Source: Bacteroidota bacterium (GTDB taxonomy: Bacteria; Bacteroidota; Ignavibacteria; Ignavibacteriales; Melioribacteraceae). From it: DNA of 35,016 nt. The notes beneath the pieces were generated by a model. That model was not told where the DNA came from. It did no database searches and saw nothing but the letters and a program-made list of their open reading frames with translations. The stretch is from positions 1 to 35,016 of the forward strand of contig JAEXOD010000030.1 of assembly GCA_023447335.1 (NCBI GenBank), written 5' to 3'. Each line of letters begins with the position of its first letter. The stretch's first letter is position 1. The position numbers were made by a program, and so were the translations under genes. This document shows, piece by piece, positions 8,153-16,220 of the stretch.

Positions 8153-8234
8153 CTTGCTTCCGTTTTATTATTTATGGATGTGTTTAAGTCTTGATAAATC
8201 TTTGCAAAACGCTATTTTTACCGATTCCTTGGCT
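8153..8234 (-). repeat. Duplicated 82-bp leader, copy 2
   Basis: This is the counterpart of 7201-7282, directly upstream of the SUMF1 gene at 7292. Similarity ends at about 8234, after CCTTGGCT. Between here and the hairpin at 8521 the sequence is AT-rich and I see no gene. Confidence 0.75.
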
Positions 8235-8520
8235 GTTTTATAACCTTATAAATGCAACCTCAAACTTCCATACCTGATTTTTTAATTTATAGTAATATCT
8301 TTTTAATTCTTAAAATTTGAAAGAACCAAAAAACTAACTAATTATATATAATAAATGAATTTAAGGCATTTATTTGTTATTAAAATAGTAAGAAAAATTT
8401 ATTTTTGCAAGAGTAAGATTGCCATTTTTTTACTTTTTTATCCAAAAAAAATATTTTTTCTTGAAGTATAGTTTGTTTGCCTTATTAATTCTTTTGAGTA
8501 AACTGCTTAAGGATGTTACA

Positions 8521-8558
8521 TTTGGCAGGGGGCTTATCTAACAATCCCCCTTGCCAAA
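8521..8558 (-). terminator. Stable hairpin after the YD-repeat gene
   Basis: TTTGGCA-GGGGG (8521-8532) pairs with CCCCC-t-TGCCAAA (8546-8558), a 12-bp stem with one bulged base and a 13-nt loop. It starts 20 bp past the stop codon of the minus-strand gene ending at 8578. No U-tract follows on that strand, so it may act as a transcript-end stabiliser or an imperfect terminator. Confidence 0.6.
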
Positions 8559-8577
8559 GGAAAATGAATTATTTTAT

Positions 8578-9987
8578 TTATCTTACTAAAATCATCTTTT
8601 TAGTTTCTGTAAATTTACCTGCATTTAGTTTATAAAAATATACACCGCTGCTTAAGTTCTTGGCGTCCCAAGTTTTTGTATAATTACCCGCATTAAGCTC
8701 TTCGTTTATAAGTGTAGTTACTTCTTTACTCAAAATATCATATATTTTTAGTGTTACAAACTCGGTTTTCGGTAAAGTAAAGTTAATGTTAGTACTTGGG
8801 TTAAACGGGTTAGGGTAGTTTTGGTTTAATGTAAAAACTAAACTATTGTTAAGCTCATCTTTTACGTCTGTAAATTGTATATAGGTTACATTACAATTAT
8901 AACCCGAAACATATAAATAATCTCCTTTATTATTATAAAAGCAATACATGGAGTAGTAATCGTTGTAATTAACCCATGAATTATTAGCCCATCTTTCAAC
9001 TTTTCCGGATATAGCATTGTTAAAAGTATCATAAGTATATGTGTTACGCCGATTATTAATCCAAGCACCGTTTGCCCAGATCTCATAAATCTCGGTAAGC
9101 ATATTACCTTTAGAATCATAGTTGTAGGTATATCTTCCATTATTCAACCAAACACCATTTACCCAGTCCTCAAACAGACCGGTCAACAAATTTCCGTTTG
9201 CATTATAGGTAAAAGTAAATCGCTGATTTTGCACTAAAACATTGTTTTCCCAGTCCTCATAAATCTCAGTCAGCTTATTACCATTAGAATCATAGGTATA
9301 ATTATATCGATAATTAATTACCCAAGTACTATTCTCCCAGTCCTCAGACAACCAAGTTAGCATATTCCCGTTTGTATCATATGCATAAGTGTTTTGCCAA
9401 TTAATTACCCAAGTACCGTTCTCCCAGTTCTCAGACAACCAAGTTAGCATATTCCCGTTTGCGTCATATGTATAGGTGTTTTGCCTTTTATTTACCCAAG
9501 TACCGTTTGTCCATATCTCATCCACCTCAGTCAGTATATTCCCGTTTGCATCATGTGTATAGGTCCCTCGCTCTTTATTTACCCAAAAACCGTCTGACCA
9601 TATCTCATCCACCTCAGTCAGTATATTGCCGTTTGAATCATAGGTATAGATATTTCGCCAAATATTCACCCATGCACCATTTTGCCAATTTTCGAATAAT
9701 AATTGCAAAAGATTCCTTCCGGTTGCGTCGTATGTAAAAGTCTGTCTTTTTGTATTATCATTAATAGAAATTGTCGAAGGTTTATGAAGTATCCCTTTTT
9801 CAGGATTAATTTTGTTTTTGTTTTGTATTAGTAATATAAATGGTAAATAGTCTTTGATTTGTTTGCCGTTATTCTCAAAAATTGCATTGTATATCTCATG
9901 TTGCTCCCCTTGAATTCTTTGGTTCTGGCTATAAATCAAAGACGTTAAAACAAAAACCGCAAAAATTGTAAAAACAATTCTTTTCAT
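8578..9987 (-). CDS. Secreted YD-like repeat protein with T9SS tail (9 repeats)
   Basis: I start at the ATG at 9987 (MKRIVFTIFAVFVL), which matches the paralog upstream; an in-frame ATG at 9999 would add four residues. A signal peptide is followed by a ~65-residue region, then nine tandem 29-residue units of the pattern YTYDxNGNxLTxLxExWxNGxWVN. The protein ends with a ~90-residue type A T9SS sorting domain (NYPNPFNPSTNINF to MILVR). The units resemble YD/RHS-type repeats and likely form a surface-exposed beta structure. Units 4 and 5 are nearly identical at DNA level, a sign of recent internal duplication. It lies 28 bp after the paralog at 10016, so the two are probably cotranscribed. Confidence 0.85.
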   Translation of the reverse strand: MKRIVFTIFAVFVLTSLIYSQNQRIQGEQHEIYNAIFENNGKQIKDYLPFILLIQNKNKINPEKGILHKPSTISINDNTKRQTFTYDATGRNLLQLLFENWQNGAWVNIWRNIYTYDSNGNILTEVDEIWSDGFWVNKERGTYTHDANGNILTEVDEIWTNGTWVNKRQNTYTYDANGNMLTWLSENWENGTWVINWQNTYAYDTNGNMLTWLSEDWENSTWVINYRYNYTYDSNGNKLTEIYEDWENNVLVQNQRFTFTYNANGNLLTGLFEDWVNGVWLNNGRYTYNYDSKGNMLTEIYEIWANGAWINNRRNTYTYDTFNNAISGKVERWANNSWVNYNDYYSMYCFYNNKGDYLYVSGYNCNVTYIQFTDVKDELNNSLVFTLNQNYPNPFNPSTNINFTLPKTEFVTLKIYDILSKEVTTLINEELNAGNYTKTWDAKNLSSGVYFYKLNAGKFTETKKMILVR

Positions 9988-10015
9988 TTGGCATCTCATA
10001 TATTTAATAATAAAT

Positions 10016-11509
10016 TTATCTTACTAAAATCATCTTTTTAGTTTCGGTAAATTTACCTGCTTGTAATTTATAAAAATAAACTCCACTGCTTAAGTTATTT
10101 GCATCCCAAGTTTTTGTATAATTACCCGCATTTAATTCTTTGTCAATAAGTGTAGTTACTGCTTTACCCAAAATATCGTATATTTTTAGTGTTACAAACT
10201 CGGTTTTGGGTAAAGTAAAGTTAATGTTAGTGCTTGGGTTAAACGGGTTAGGGTAGTTTTGGTTTAATGTAAAAACTAAACTATTGTTAAGCTCGTCTTT
10301 TACGTCTGTAAATTGTGTATAGGTTACATTACAATTATAGCCCGAAACATATATATAATAACCGTTGTTATTCGATACAATTCCCATTGACCCATATTCA
10401 TTATTAATCCAATTATTGTCACTCCACAGTTCAGCTTTCCCCGTAATTGAGTTATTATTTACATCAAAAGTGTAAAATTCACGAGTTCCGTTAAATAGTA
10501 CACCATTCTCCCAATATTCATATAATGATGATAACCTGTTTCCGTTTATATCGTAATTATAAGTGTTTTGCCAGTTGCTTGTCCACATTGCGTTAAACCA
10601 CGTTTGGGATAATTCAGTTAACATATTTCCGTTAGCATCGTAAGTGAAAATATTTCTCCAATTATTAACCCAAGTGTTGTTTTCCCATGATTCATATAAA
10701 ATCATTAACGGGTTTTCATTTGTATCAAATGTATAGCTTTCTTGTCCGCTATTTACCCAAGTATTGTTTTGCCAAAGTTGATACAAACCGGAATTTAAGA
10801 CATTGTTTGGGTTATATGTATAAGAATATAACCATTTATTTTCCCAAGTGCTATTTTTCCATGTTTCATTTAACATTGTTAGCATATTACCATTTGCGTC
10901 ATAAGTATGAGTGTACTTATAATAGTCTTGCCATGAGTTGTTATACCAAATTTTATATAACAAAGTAAGTATATTCCCCTGTGCATTATAAGTATAAAAG
11001 TACATCCCGTTATTAACCCAAGCACTATTTTGCCATATTTCATACAGATGTGTCAGTCGGTGACCATTAGCATCGTAAGTATATGTGTAACGCCAATTGT
11101 TAACCCAAGCATTATTAACCCAATCTTCGCGTAAATCAGTGAGCAAATTTCCCGCCGTATTGAATGTTTGAGTTTGTCTAGAAACGTTTACCCATGCACC
11201 GTTTTGCAAATTTTCGTATAATAATTGTAAAAGATTCCTTCCGGTTGCGTCGTATGTAAAAGTCTGTCTTTTTGTATTATCATTAATATAAATTGTCGAA
11301 GGTTTATAAAGTATCCCTTTTTCAGTATTAATTATGTTTTTGTTTTGTATTAGAAATATAAATGGTAAATTGTCTTTAATTTGTTTGCCGTTATTCTCAA
11401 AAATTGCATTGTATATTTCATGTTGCTCCCCTTGAATTCTTTGGTTCTGGCTATGAATCAAAGAAGTTAAAACAAAAAATGCTAAAATTGTAAAAACAAT
11501 TCTTTTCAT
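10016..11509 (-). CDS. Secreted YD-like repeat protein with T9SS tail (10 repeats)
   Basis: This is the upstream member of the pair. It has signal peptide MKRIVFTILAFFVLTSLIHSQ, a conserved N-terminal region (QRIQGEQHEIYNAIFENNGK), ten 29-residue units (for example RYTYTYDANGHRLTHLYEIW) and the T9SS sorting domain NYPNPFNPSTNINF to MILVR. The N-terminal ~85 and C-terminal ~100 residues are almost identical to those of the gene at 8578, while the repeat arrays differ in number and sequence. GAGG sits 7 nt before the ATG. The likely location is the cell surface; ligand and function are unknown. The array could change length by recombination. Confidence 0.85.
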   Translation of the reverse strand: MKRIVFTILAFFVLTSLIHSQNQRIQGEQHEIYNAIFENNGKQIKDNLPFIFLIQNKNIINTEKGILYKPSTIYINDNTKRQTFTYDATGRNLLQLLYENLQNGAWVNVSRQTQTFNTAGNLLTDLREDWVNNAWVNNWRYTYTYDANGHRLTHLYEIWQNSAWVNNGMYFYTYNAQGNILTLLYKIWYNNSWQDYYKYTHTYDANGNMLTMLNETWKNSTWENKWLYSYTYNPNNVLNSGLYQLWQNNTWVNSGQESYTFDTNENPLMILYESWENNTWVNNWRNIFTYDANGNMLTELSQTWFNAMWTSNWQNTYNYDINGNRLSSLYEYWENGVLFNGTREFYTFDVNNNSITGKAELWSDNNWINNEYGSMGIVSNNNGYYIYVSGYNCNVTYTQFTDVKDELNNSLVFTLNQNYPNPFNPSTNINFTLPKTEFVTLKIYDILGKAVTTLIDKELNAGNYTKTWDANNLSSGVYFYKLQAGKFTETKKMILVR

Positions 11510-11831
11510 TTTACACCTCGAATAATTATAAATGTTTTTGTTTTTTTTGAAAGGAATTTAAGAGTAGTTTTTTATAGATTTTCCAGAGATTTCCTTTCTT
11601 ACCAAAGCATTATTCATCAATTTAATATGAACGAAAATTTTTTTAATAAAATAACAAATAACAGTGCTAATGTCAATAGTTGTTCCACCAGGCAGTATGT
11701 CAAATGTGAGAAGCAACTAACATAATATTTGCTTATAATCTCAATTCTTTGAGTGTCTTGTGGGGATAGTTAAATATCAAAATTGAAATATCATTTTGAA
11801 AGTCAAAAATAATTGAATTATTGCGTATTAT
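11510..11831. other. Gene-free interval upstream of the YD-repeat operon
   Basis: These 322 bp between two minus-strand genes hold no convincing gene. An inverted repeat GAAAGGAA (11549-11556) / TTCCTTTC (11591-11598) lies 40-90 bp before the repeat-protein start and could be regulatory. Promoters could not be assigned. Confidence 0.4.
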
Positions 11832-12956
11832 TTAATCGAGTAAAAATCGCATTTTTTTAACATTTTCAATTTTAGTATTATCTTTACCCAAATGAACCAA
11901 ATAATTTGGAAATTCGTATCTCAACTTATAATTTTTTCTAATTTCATCAAATTCCGAAGCCGGGTTACTTAAAGCCATTTGAGATTTAAAAGAATCACTA
12001 TCTGAATAAATATCATAAATATCTTTTGTTATATTGTACATGTTGCTATTAAAGCTAACAGAATTGTTATAAACATAATTTTTTAATACTTTTTCGTAAA
12101 TCGGAGGCTTCCATGTGGGCTTTTCATTTAAGAAATCGCATAATTGGTCATAAATCATTTTTGTTCCGATTACTTTCCCTTCGTACGAGTACCCTGCAAT
12201 ATGAGCTGTACCTATTTCAACCTTATTAACTAATTCGGGTAAACAATTCGGTTCGTTTTCCCAAACATCCAAAACTGTTAAATTTTTGTCTTTATTAATC
12301 TTTTTCAACAAAACATTATTATTTAAAACGGAGCCTCTTGAAGTATTAAGAATAATGGCATCTTTTTTAATTAAATTAATATTGTGCTCTTCTAATAAAT
12401 GAACTGTCTTATAAATACCGGAAATATTTAAGGGGACATGAAAAGAAACTATATCACATTTTAAGGCTTCTTCCAGCGAGACAAAATTATAATTAAAACC
12501 TTCGGCTTTAAGGGGAGGGTCGTTTACAAGGGTATTTAAACCCAAAGCTTTAGATAAGACTTCAACCTTTTTACCGACATTTCCAAATCCGATAATACCG
12601 ATTGATTTGTTCTTTAAATTAATGTTGTGTTTAACAGAGATAGCCAAAATAGCAGTAGCAACATACTCTGCAACAGCATTACTATTACAGCCTTTTGCGT
12701 TAACAAATGTAATACGCTTTGAATTAACCGCGTTTTTATCAACATGATCTGTTCCGATTGTTGCTGTTCCGATAAATTTAACCCTAGAATTATCAAGCAG
12801 TTTGTTATCAACTTTGGTAACCGATCGAATTATTAATATATCAGATTCTTTAATTAAATTATTTGCTATTTTTCTACCCTCAACCAAAACTACTTCACCA
12901 AATTGTGCAAAAGCTTCTTTTGCAAATGATACATTTTCATCAATAACAATTTTCAT
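11832..12956 (-). CDS. pdxB: 4-phosphoerythronate dehydrogenase PdxB
   Basis: This enzyme oxidises 4-phospho-D-erythronate in the DXP-dependent pathway to pyridoxal phosphate, in the cytoplasm. The 374 residues align well with PdxB (E. coli, 378): MKIVIDENVSFAKEAF, IIRSVTKVDNKLL, KFIGTATIGTDHVD, KGCNSNAVAEYV, the Rossmann glycines GIIGFGNVGKK (120-130) and NDPP. The D-2-hydroxyacid dehydrogenase catalytic set is present: Arg207 (NTSRGS), Glu235 (WENEP) and His252 (TAHIAGYS). The C-terminal ~80 residues are the PdxB-type dimerisation region, less conserved. There is no Shine-Dalgarno before the ATG, only AT-rich leader. It is divergent from the cytochrome operon and stands alone; no other PLP synthesis gene is nearby. 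Confidence 0.92.
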   Translation of the reverse strand: MKIVIDENVSFAKEAFAQFGEVVLVEGRKIANNLIKESDILIIRSVTKVDNKLLDNSRVKFIGTATIGTDHVDKNAVNSKRITFVNAKGCNSNAVAEYVATAILAISVKHNINLKNKSIGIIGFGNVGKKVEVLSKALGLNTLVNDPPLKAEGFNYNFVSLEEALKCDIVSFHVPLNISGIYKTVHLLEEHNINLIKKDAIILNTSRGSVLNNNVLLKKINKDKNLTVLDVWENEPNCLPELVNKVEIGTAHIAGYSYEGKVIGTKMIYDQLCDFLNEKPTWKPPIYEKVLKNYVYNNSVSFNSNMYNITKDIYDIYSDSDSFKSQMALSNPASEFDEIRKNYKLRYEFPNYLVHLGKDNTKIENVKKMRFLLD

Positions 12957-13131
12957 TAAAATATCACATAAAATTTAAAATTCATTATTTAAAATTACGT
13001 TTTTTTGAATAATTTTTTTAAATATTTCATAAATAAGTTTTTTTTATCTTAATAAATGTTTATATTAAATAAGTAAATTAAACAGGATATTAAAGTACTT
13101 TTATCATAATTAATAAATAGCAGGAGATAAT

Positions 13132-13695
13132 ATGAAACAAAAAATGTATTTAGCGGTATTTTTAAGTCTATCAGTCTTATTTATGGCTTTTAGCTCAAGT
13201 CCGAAAGAGGATGCTAAAAAATATAAATACATTGGAGTAAATAGTTGTGCAAAAATGTGCCATAAAACAGAAAAACAAGGCGAACAACTTAAAATTTGGC
13301 AAGAAAGCGATCATTCAAAAGCATATAAAACATTATTAAAGCCTGAATCTGACGAAATATCAAAAAAACTTGGTAAAGGGGATAAAGCAGCCGAAAGTGA
13401 TTTTTGTTTGAAATGCCATGTTACGGGACATGGATCTGATGCTACATTGTTTGATGAAAAATTTAGCAAAGAAGACGGTGTTCAATGCGAATCATGCCAT
13501 GGTGCAGGATCAGATTATAAAACAATGAAAATAATGAAAGATAGACAAGAAGCAATTAAAAATGGCATGCAATATCATGAAAACAAAGAAGAGTATTGTG
13601 TAAAATGCCATAACACTGAAAGTCCGACTTACAAAGAATTTAAATTTGAAGAAAAATGGGCAAAGATTAAACATTATGTTCCTAAAGAAAAATAA
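13132..13695 (+). CDS. Exported tetraheme cytochrome c (c554-like)
   Basis: A signal peptide (residues 1-~21) leads into a 165-residue periplasmic protein with four heme sites: CAKMCH at 39-44, CLKCH at 92-96, CESCH at 119-123 and CVKCH at 156-160. The first has three residues between the cysteines, not two. The layout YIGVNSC..MCHK, HSKAYKTLL, FCLKCHVTGHG and GVQCESCHGAGSDY is that of the cytochrome c554 family (electron carriers first described in ammonia oxidisers, widespread in anaerobes). AGGAGA precedes the ATG. It is the first gene of a four-gene operon with a porin-like barrel and two larger cytochromes, which suggests a periplasmic electron-transfer role rather than hydroxylamine metabolism. 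Confidence 0.88.
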   Translation: MKQKMYLAVFLSLSVLFMAFSSSPKEDAKKYKYIGVNSCAKMCHKTEKQGEQLKIWQESDHSKAYKTLLKPESDEISKKLGKGDKAAESDFCLKCHVTGHGSDATLFDEKFSKEDGVQCESCHGAGSDYKTMKIMKDRQEAIKNGMQYHENKEEYCVKCHNTESPTYKEFKFEEKWAKIKHYVPKEK

Positions 13696-13709
13696 AATTT
13701 GAGCAAAAA

Positions 13710-14987
13710 ATGAAAAAAACTATTTGTTTCCTTTTTATTTTAGTTTTTGCAGTATCAAGTAGAGCACAAAATTTAAACGGTAGTATAAGTTCTTCGGTTT
13801 ATACTTTTGAAAGATATGACGACTTGAATAATTCTGACCAATATTTTAGAACTTTTCAGTCATTGTATTTAAATGTTAACAAATCAAATTATAGCTTAAG
13901 AACGCGTTTAAATTTAGAAGCAGATATTGCAAACAAGTTAGATAATGACCCAAGATTAAGATTTTACAATTTGTATTTTGAAGCACGAAAAATATTTGAT
14001 ATTGCTACAATTAAACTTGGCAGACAACCTTTGTATAATGTTGTTGCCGGCGGAATTTTTGACGGAGCTTCTGTTGATGTAAAAACTTCTAAATTTACTA
14101 TCGGAGGATTTTACGGAGGAAATGTTCCGGCATATCAAAAATTGGAGTTAATTGATAATTGGAGCGATAACTATATTTTAGGGGGTAAATTTACCTATTT
14201 GCCTACCGAAAACTTAAAAGTTGGGTTATATTATATTGATAAAAACTTCAAACCTCAGGATTATGAAGCATTACGATTAGATGCCGATAATAATCCGATT
14301 ACGGTTTTAATTCAACAAAAATCTAATCAATATCGCTATGCTTCTGCAGACGTATCATACTCTCAAGCAAAAGAATATTCGGCATATACAAGATTGGATT
14401 TTGATTTTAATGTTTTTAAACCTTCAAAGTTTGAATTAAGCGGAAGATATGAAAAAATTGAAAACTTAGGTTTGACTTTATACTATAATTATCGATTACC
14501 TCATATTAGATATAATTCGATTTTCGCCGTATTTGATTACGGTAATACTCAGGAAATTGAATTAGGCGGTGATTATAGAATTAATAATCTTTTTACTATT
14601 GTCGGAAAAGTTGCTAACGTAATGTATAAAGAAGAAAATTCACAACGCATAACAATTGGTATTAATAGCGGATACGGAAGTATAAGTTATAGAAAAAACA
14701 TGGGTTATGCAGGTGAAATGGATGCTTTTTCAATTTATGGTGCATATAGTTTTTGGGACGGTCTTTTAACTCCTTCTTTAGGATTTGGATATACTGGATA
14801 TAAACTTTCGGCAAATTCTCCTCAGTATAATATTTCAACACTGATGGGAGGCGTAAATTATAGACCCATTAAAACTTTGTCCTTTGACGTTCAAACACAA
14901 TATTTCAATAATAAAATTTATAAAAACGACTTTAGAGTTTTCTTAAAAGTAAACTATTGGTTTAACACTAACTTAAACATAATTTAA
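13710..14987 (+). CDS. Outer-membrane beta-barrel (porin-like) protein of the cytochrome operon
   Basis: This 425-residue protein has a signal peptide (MKKTICFLFILVFAVSSRAQ) and is then rich in alternating amphipathic strands with aromatic girdles (YNLYFEARKIF, LKVGLYYIDKNF, YASADVSYSQAKEYSAYTRL, LTLYYNYRLPHIRYNS), ending in FLKVNYWFNTNLNII. It has no cysteine and no heme site. I cannot place it in a named porin family; it looks like a barrel of about 16 or more strands. The gene is 14 bp after the tetraheme cytochrome and 1 bp before the 14-heme cytochrome. By analogy with porin-cytochrome conduits (Geobacter Pcc, Shewanella MtrCAB) it may hold cytochromes across the outer membrane. That role is inference. 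Confidence 0.75.
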   Translation: MKKTICFLFILVFAVSSRAQNLNGSISSSVYTFERYDDLNNSDQYFRTFQSLYLNVNKSNYSLRTRLNLEADIANKLDNDPRLRFYNLYFEARKIFDIATIKLGRQPLYNVVAGGIFDGASVDVKTSKFTIGGFYGGNVPAYQKLELIDNWSDNYILGGKFTYLPTENLKVGLYYIDKNFKPQDYEALRLDADNNPITVLIQQKSNQYRYASADVSYSQAKEYSAYTRLDFDFNVFKPSKFELSGRYEKIENLGLTLYYNYRLPHIRYNSIFAVFDYGNTQEIELGGDYRINNLFTIVGKVANVMYKEENSQRITIGINSGYGSISYRKNMGYAGEMDAFSIYGAYSFWDGLLTPSLGFGYTGYKLSANSPQYNISTLMGGVNYRPIKTLSFDVQTQYFNNKIYKNDFRVFLKVNYWFNTNLNII

Positions 14988-14988
14988 T

Positions 14989-16203
14989 ATGAAAATAAAA
15001 AATATTTACTTAGGACTATTTTACATCTTTATTTCGTTAATATCGGTATCATTGTTTAGCGGATATACATATAAAACGGAAGGCAAAGCTAAAAGTAGTA
15101 TTATTAAATTTTCTCATAAAACTCATGTGGGAACAGTTGAGTGTTCGACATGCCATACTGGGGTAATAAATTCAAAAACTTTAAACGATAAATTGTTACC
15201 TGAAAAAGAAGTATGTGCCGGTTGCCATGATGTTGAAGATGAAAAAAACTGTAATGTTTGCCACTTTGAAGATGTATTTGAACCGTTACAACAAAAAATT
15301 AGCGGTTTATATTTTAGCCACGTTCAGCATGGTGCAAAAAAAGATGACGATTGTTTGGTTTGTCACAAAGGAATTGCAGAAGTTGAGTACGCAGAACAAT
15401 CCCCGGCTTCAATACCAAGTATGGAAACATGTTATTCTTGCCATAACATTGAAGGAACTGCTTCGGCTGAATGTGCTGCTTGCCACAAATCAACTGTAAA
15501 TTTAATTCCCGTTAATCACCAAACAGTCGATTTTAAAAAGAATCATAAAGTTTTATTTGCTACAAATACTCAGAGCTGTGTAATGTGTCATACCGAAGAA
15601 TCTTGCGATAATTGTCACAGCGGTACAACAAGTTTATCTTCACCAAACTTAAAGACTGATTTTTATACTCCTTATTCACCTGCAAACGGAAATAGTAGTA
15701 TTAAAAAACAACAAATTACGTTAGTACATGATTTAAACTATAGGTACACACACGGTATTGACGCAAAATCAAAAACTACAGAATGTACAACTTGTCATCA
15801 GCGTGAAACTTTTTGTGTTGAATGTCATAATTCAAGCGGCGGTGATTACGCTTTAGGCGGAGTTGTTCCACAATCTCATACCGTAAAGGGCTTTATTATG
15901 CCGGGTGGTTATGGTAGCGGAGGAGGAGAACATAGTGTGTTGGCAAAACGGGATATCGAACGTTGTGCCTCTTGTCATGATGTAAACGGTGCAGATGCGA
16001 ATTGTATTATGTGTCATACAGATAATGACGGTATAAAGATGACAAATCCAAAAACACATGCAAATAATTTTTTAAGCGATATTGACGGCGATTGGCATAG
16101 TGATAGAAACTCGTTATGTTATACTTGTCATACAGACCCAAATGCAAGACCAAGCGGTATTGCCGGTGTCGGTTTTTGCGGTTATTGCCATGGTTCTAAA
16201 TAA
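14989..16203 (+). CDS. Exported 14-heme cytochrome c
   Basis: After an uncleaved-looking N-terminal hydrophobic segment (residues 6-25) the 404-residue protein has 14 CxxCH motifs, starting at Cys 52, 76, 88, 122, 148, 162, 197, 206, 266, 276, 326, 339, 377 and 397. Extra distal His residues (FSHKTH, FSHVQH, VNHQT, KKNHK) suit bis-His ligation. The N-terminal part resembles cytochrome c7/c3-type units (SHKTHVGTVECSTCH); the rest matches no single named family. A Gly-rich loop (MPGGYGSGGGEH) separates hemes 10 and 11. The start codon lies 1 nt past the barrel gene's stop, so translation is probably coupled. This is the best candidate for the heme wire across or beneath the barrel. Confidence 0.88.
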   Translation: MKIKNIYLGLFYIFISLISVSLFSGYTYKTEGKAKSSIIKFSHKTHVGTVECSTCHTGVINSKTLNDKLLPEKEVCAGCHDVEDEKNCNVCHFEDVFEPLQQKISGLYFSHVQHGAKKDDDCLVCHKGIAEVEYAEQSPASIPSMETCYSCHNIEGTASAECAACHKSTVNLIPVNHQTVDFKKNHKVLFATNTQSCVMCHTEESCDNCHSGTTSLSSPNLKTDFYTPYSPANGNSSIKKQQITLVHDLNYRYTHGIDAKSKTTECTTCHQRETFCVECHNSSGGDYALGGVVPQSHTVKGFIMPGGYGSGGGEHSVLAKRDIERCASCHDVNGADANCIMCHTDNDGIKMTNPKTHANNFLSDIDGDWHSDRNSLCYTCHTDPNARPSGIAGVGFCGYCHGSK

Positions 16204-16220
16204 TAGGGGACAGATGAATT

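Noticed and set aside
7201..8234. CRISPR-like or phage repeat from the two 82-bp copies
   Set aside because: There are only two copies about 950 bp apart, each directly upstream of a paralogous gene, which is explained by tandem gene duplication.
8578..11509. RHS/YD-type polymorphic toxin
   Set aside because: The repeats are YD-like but short (9-10 units), there is no RHS core or toxin tip, and the proteins end in a T9SS sorting domain.
12957..13131. Sigma-54 promoter upstream of the cytochrome operon
   Set aside because: No TGGCAC-N5-TTGC-like site is present in this 175-bp AT-rich region.
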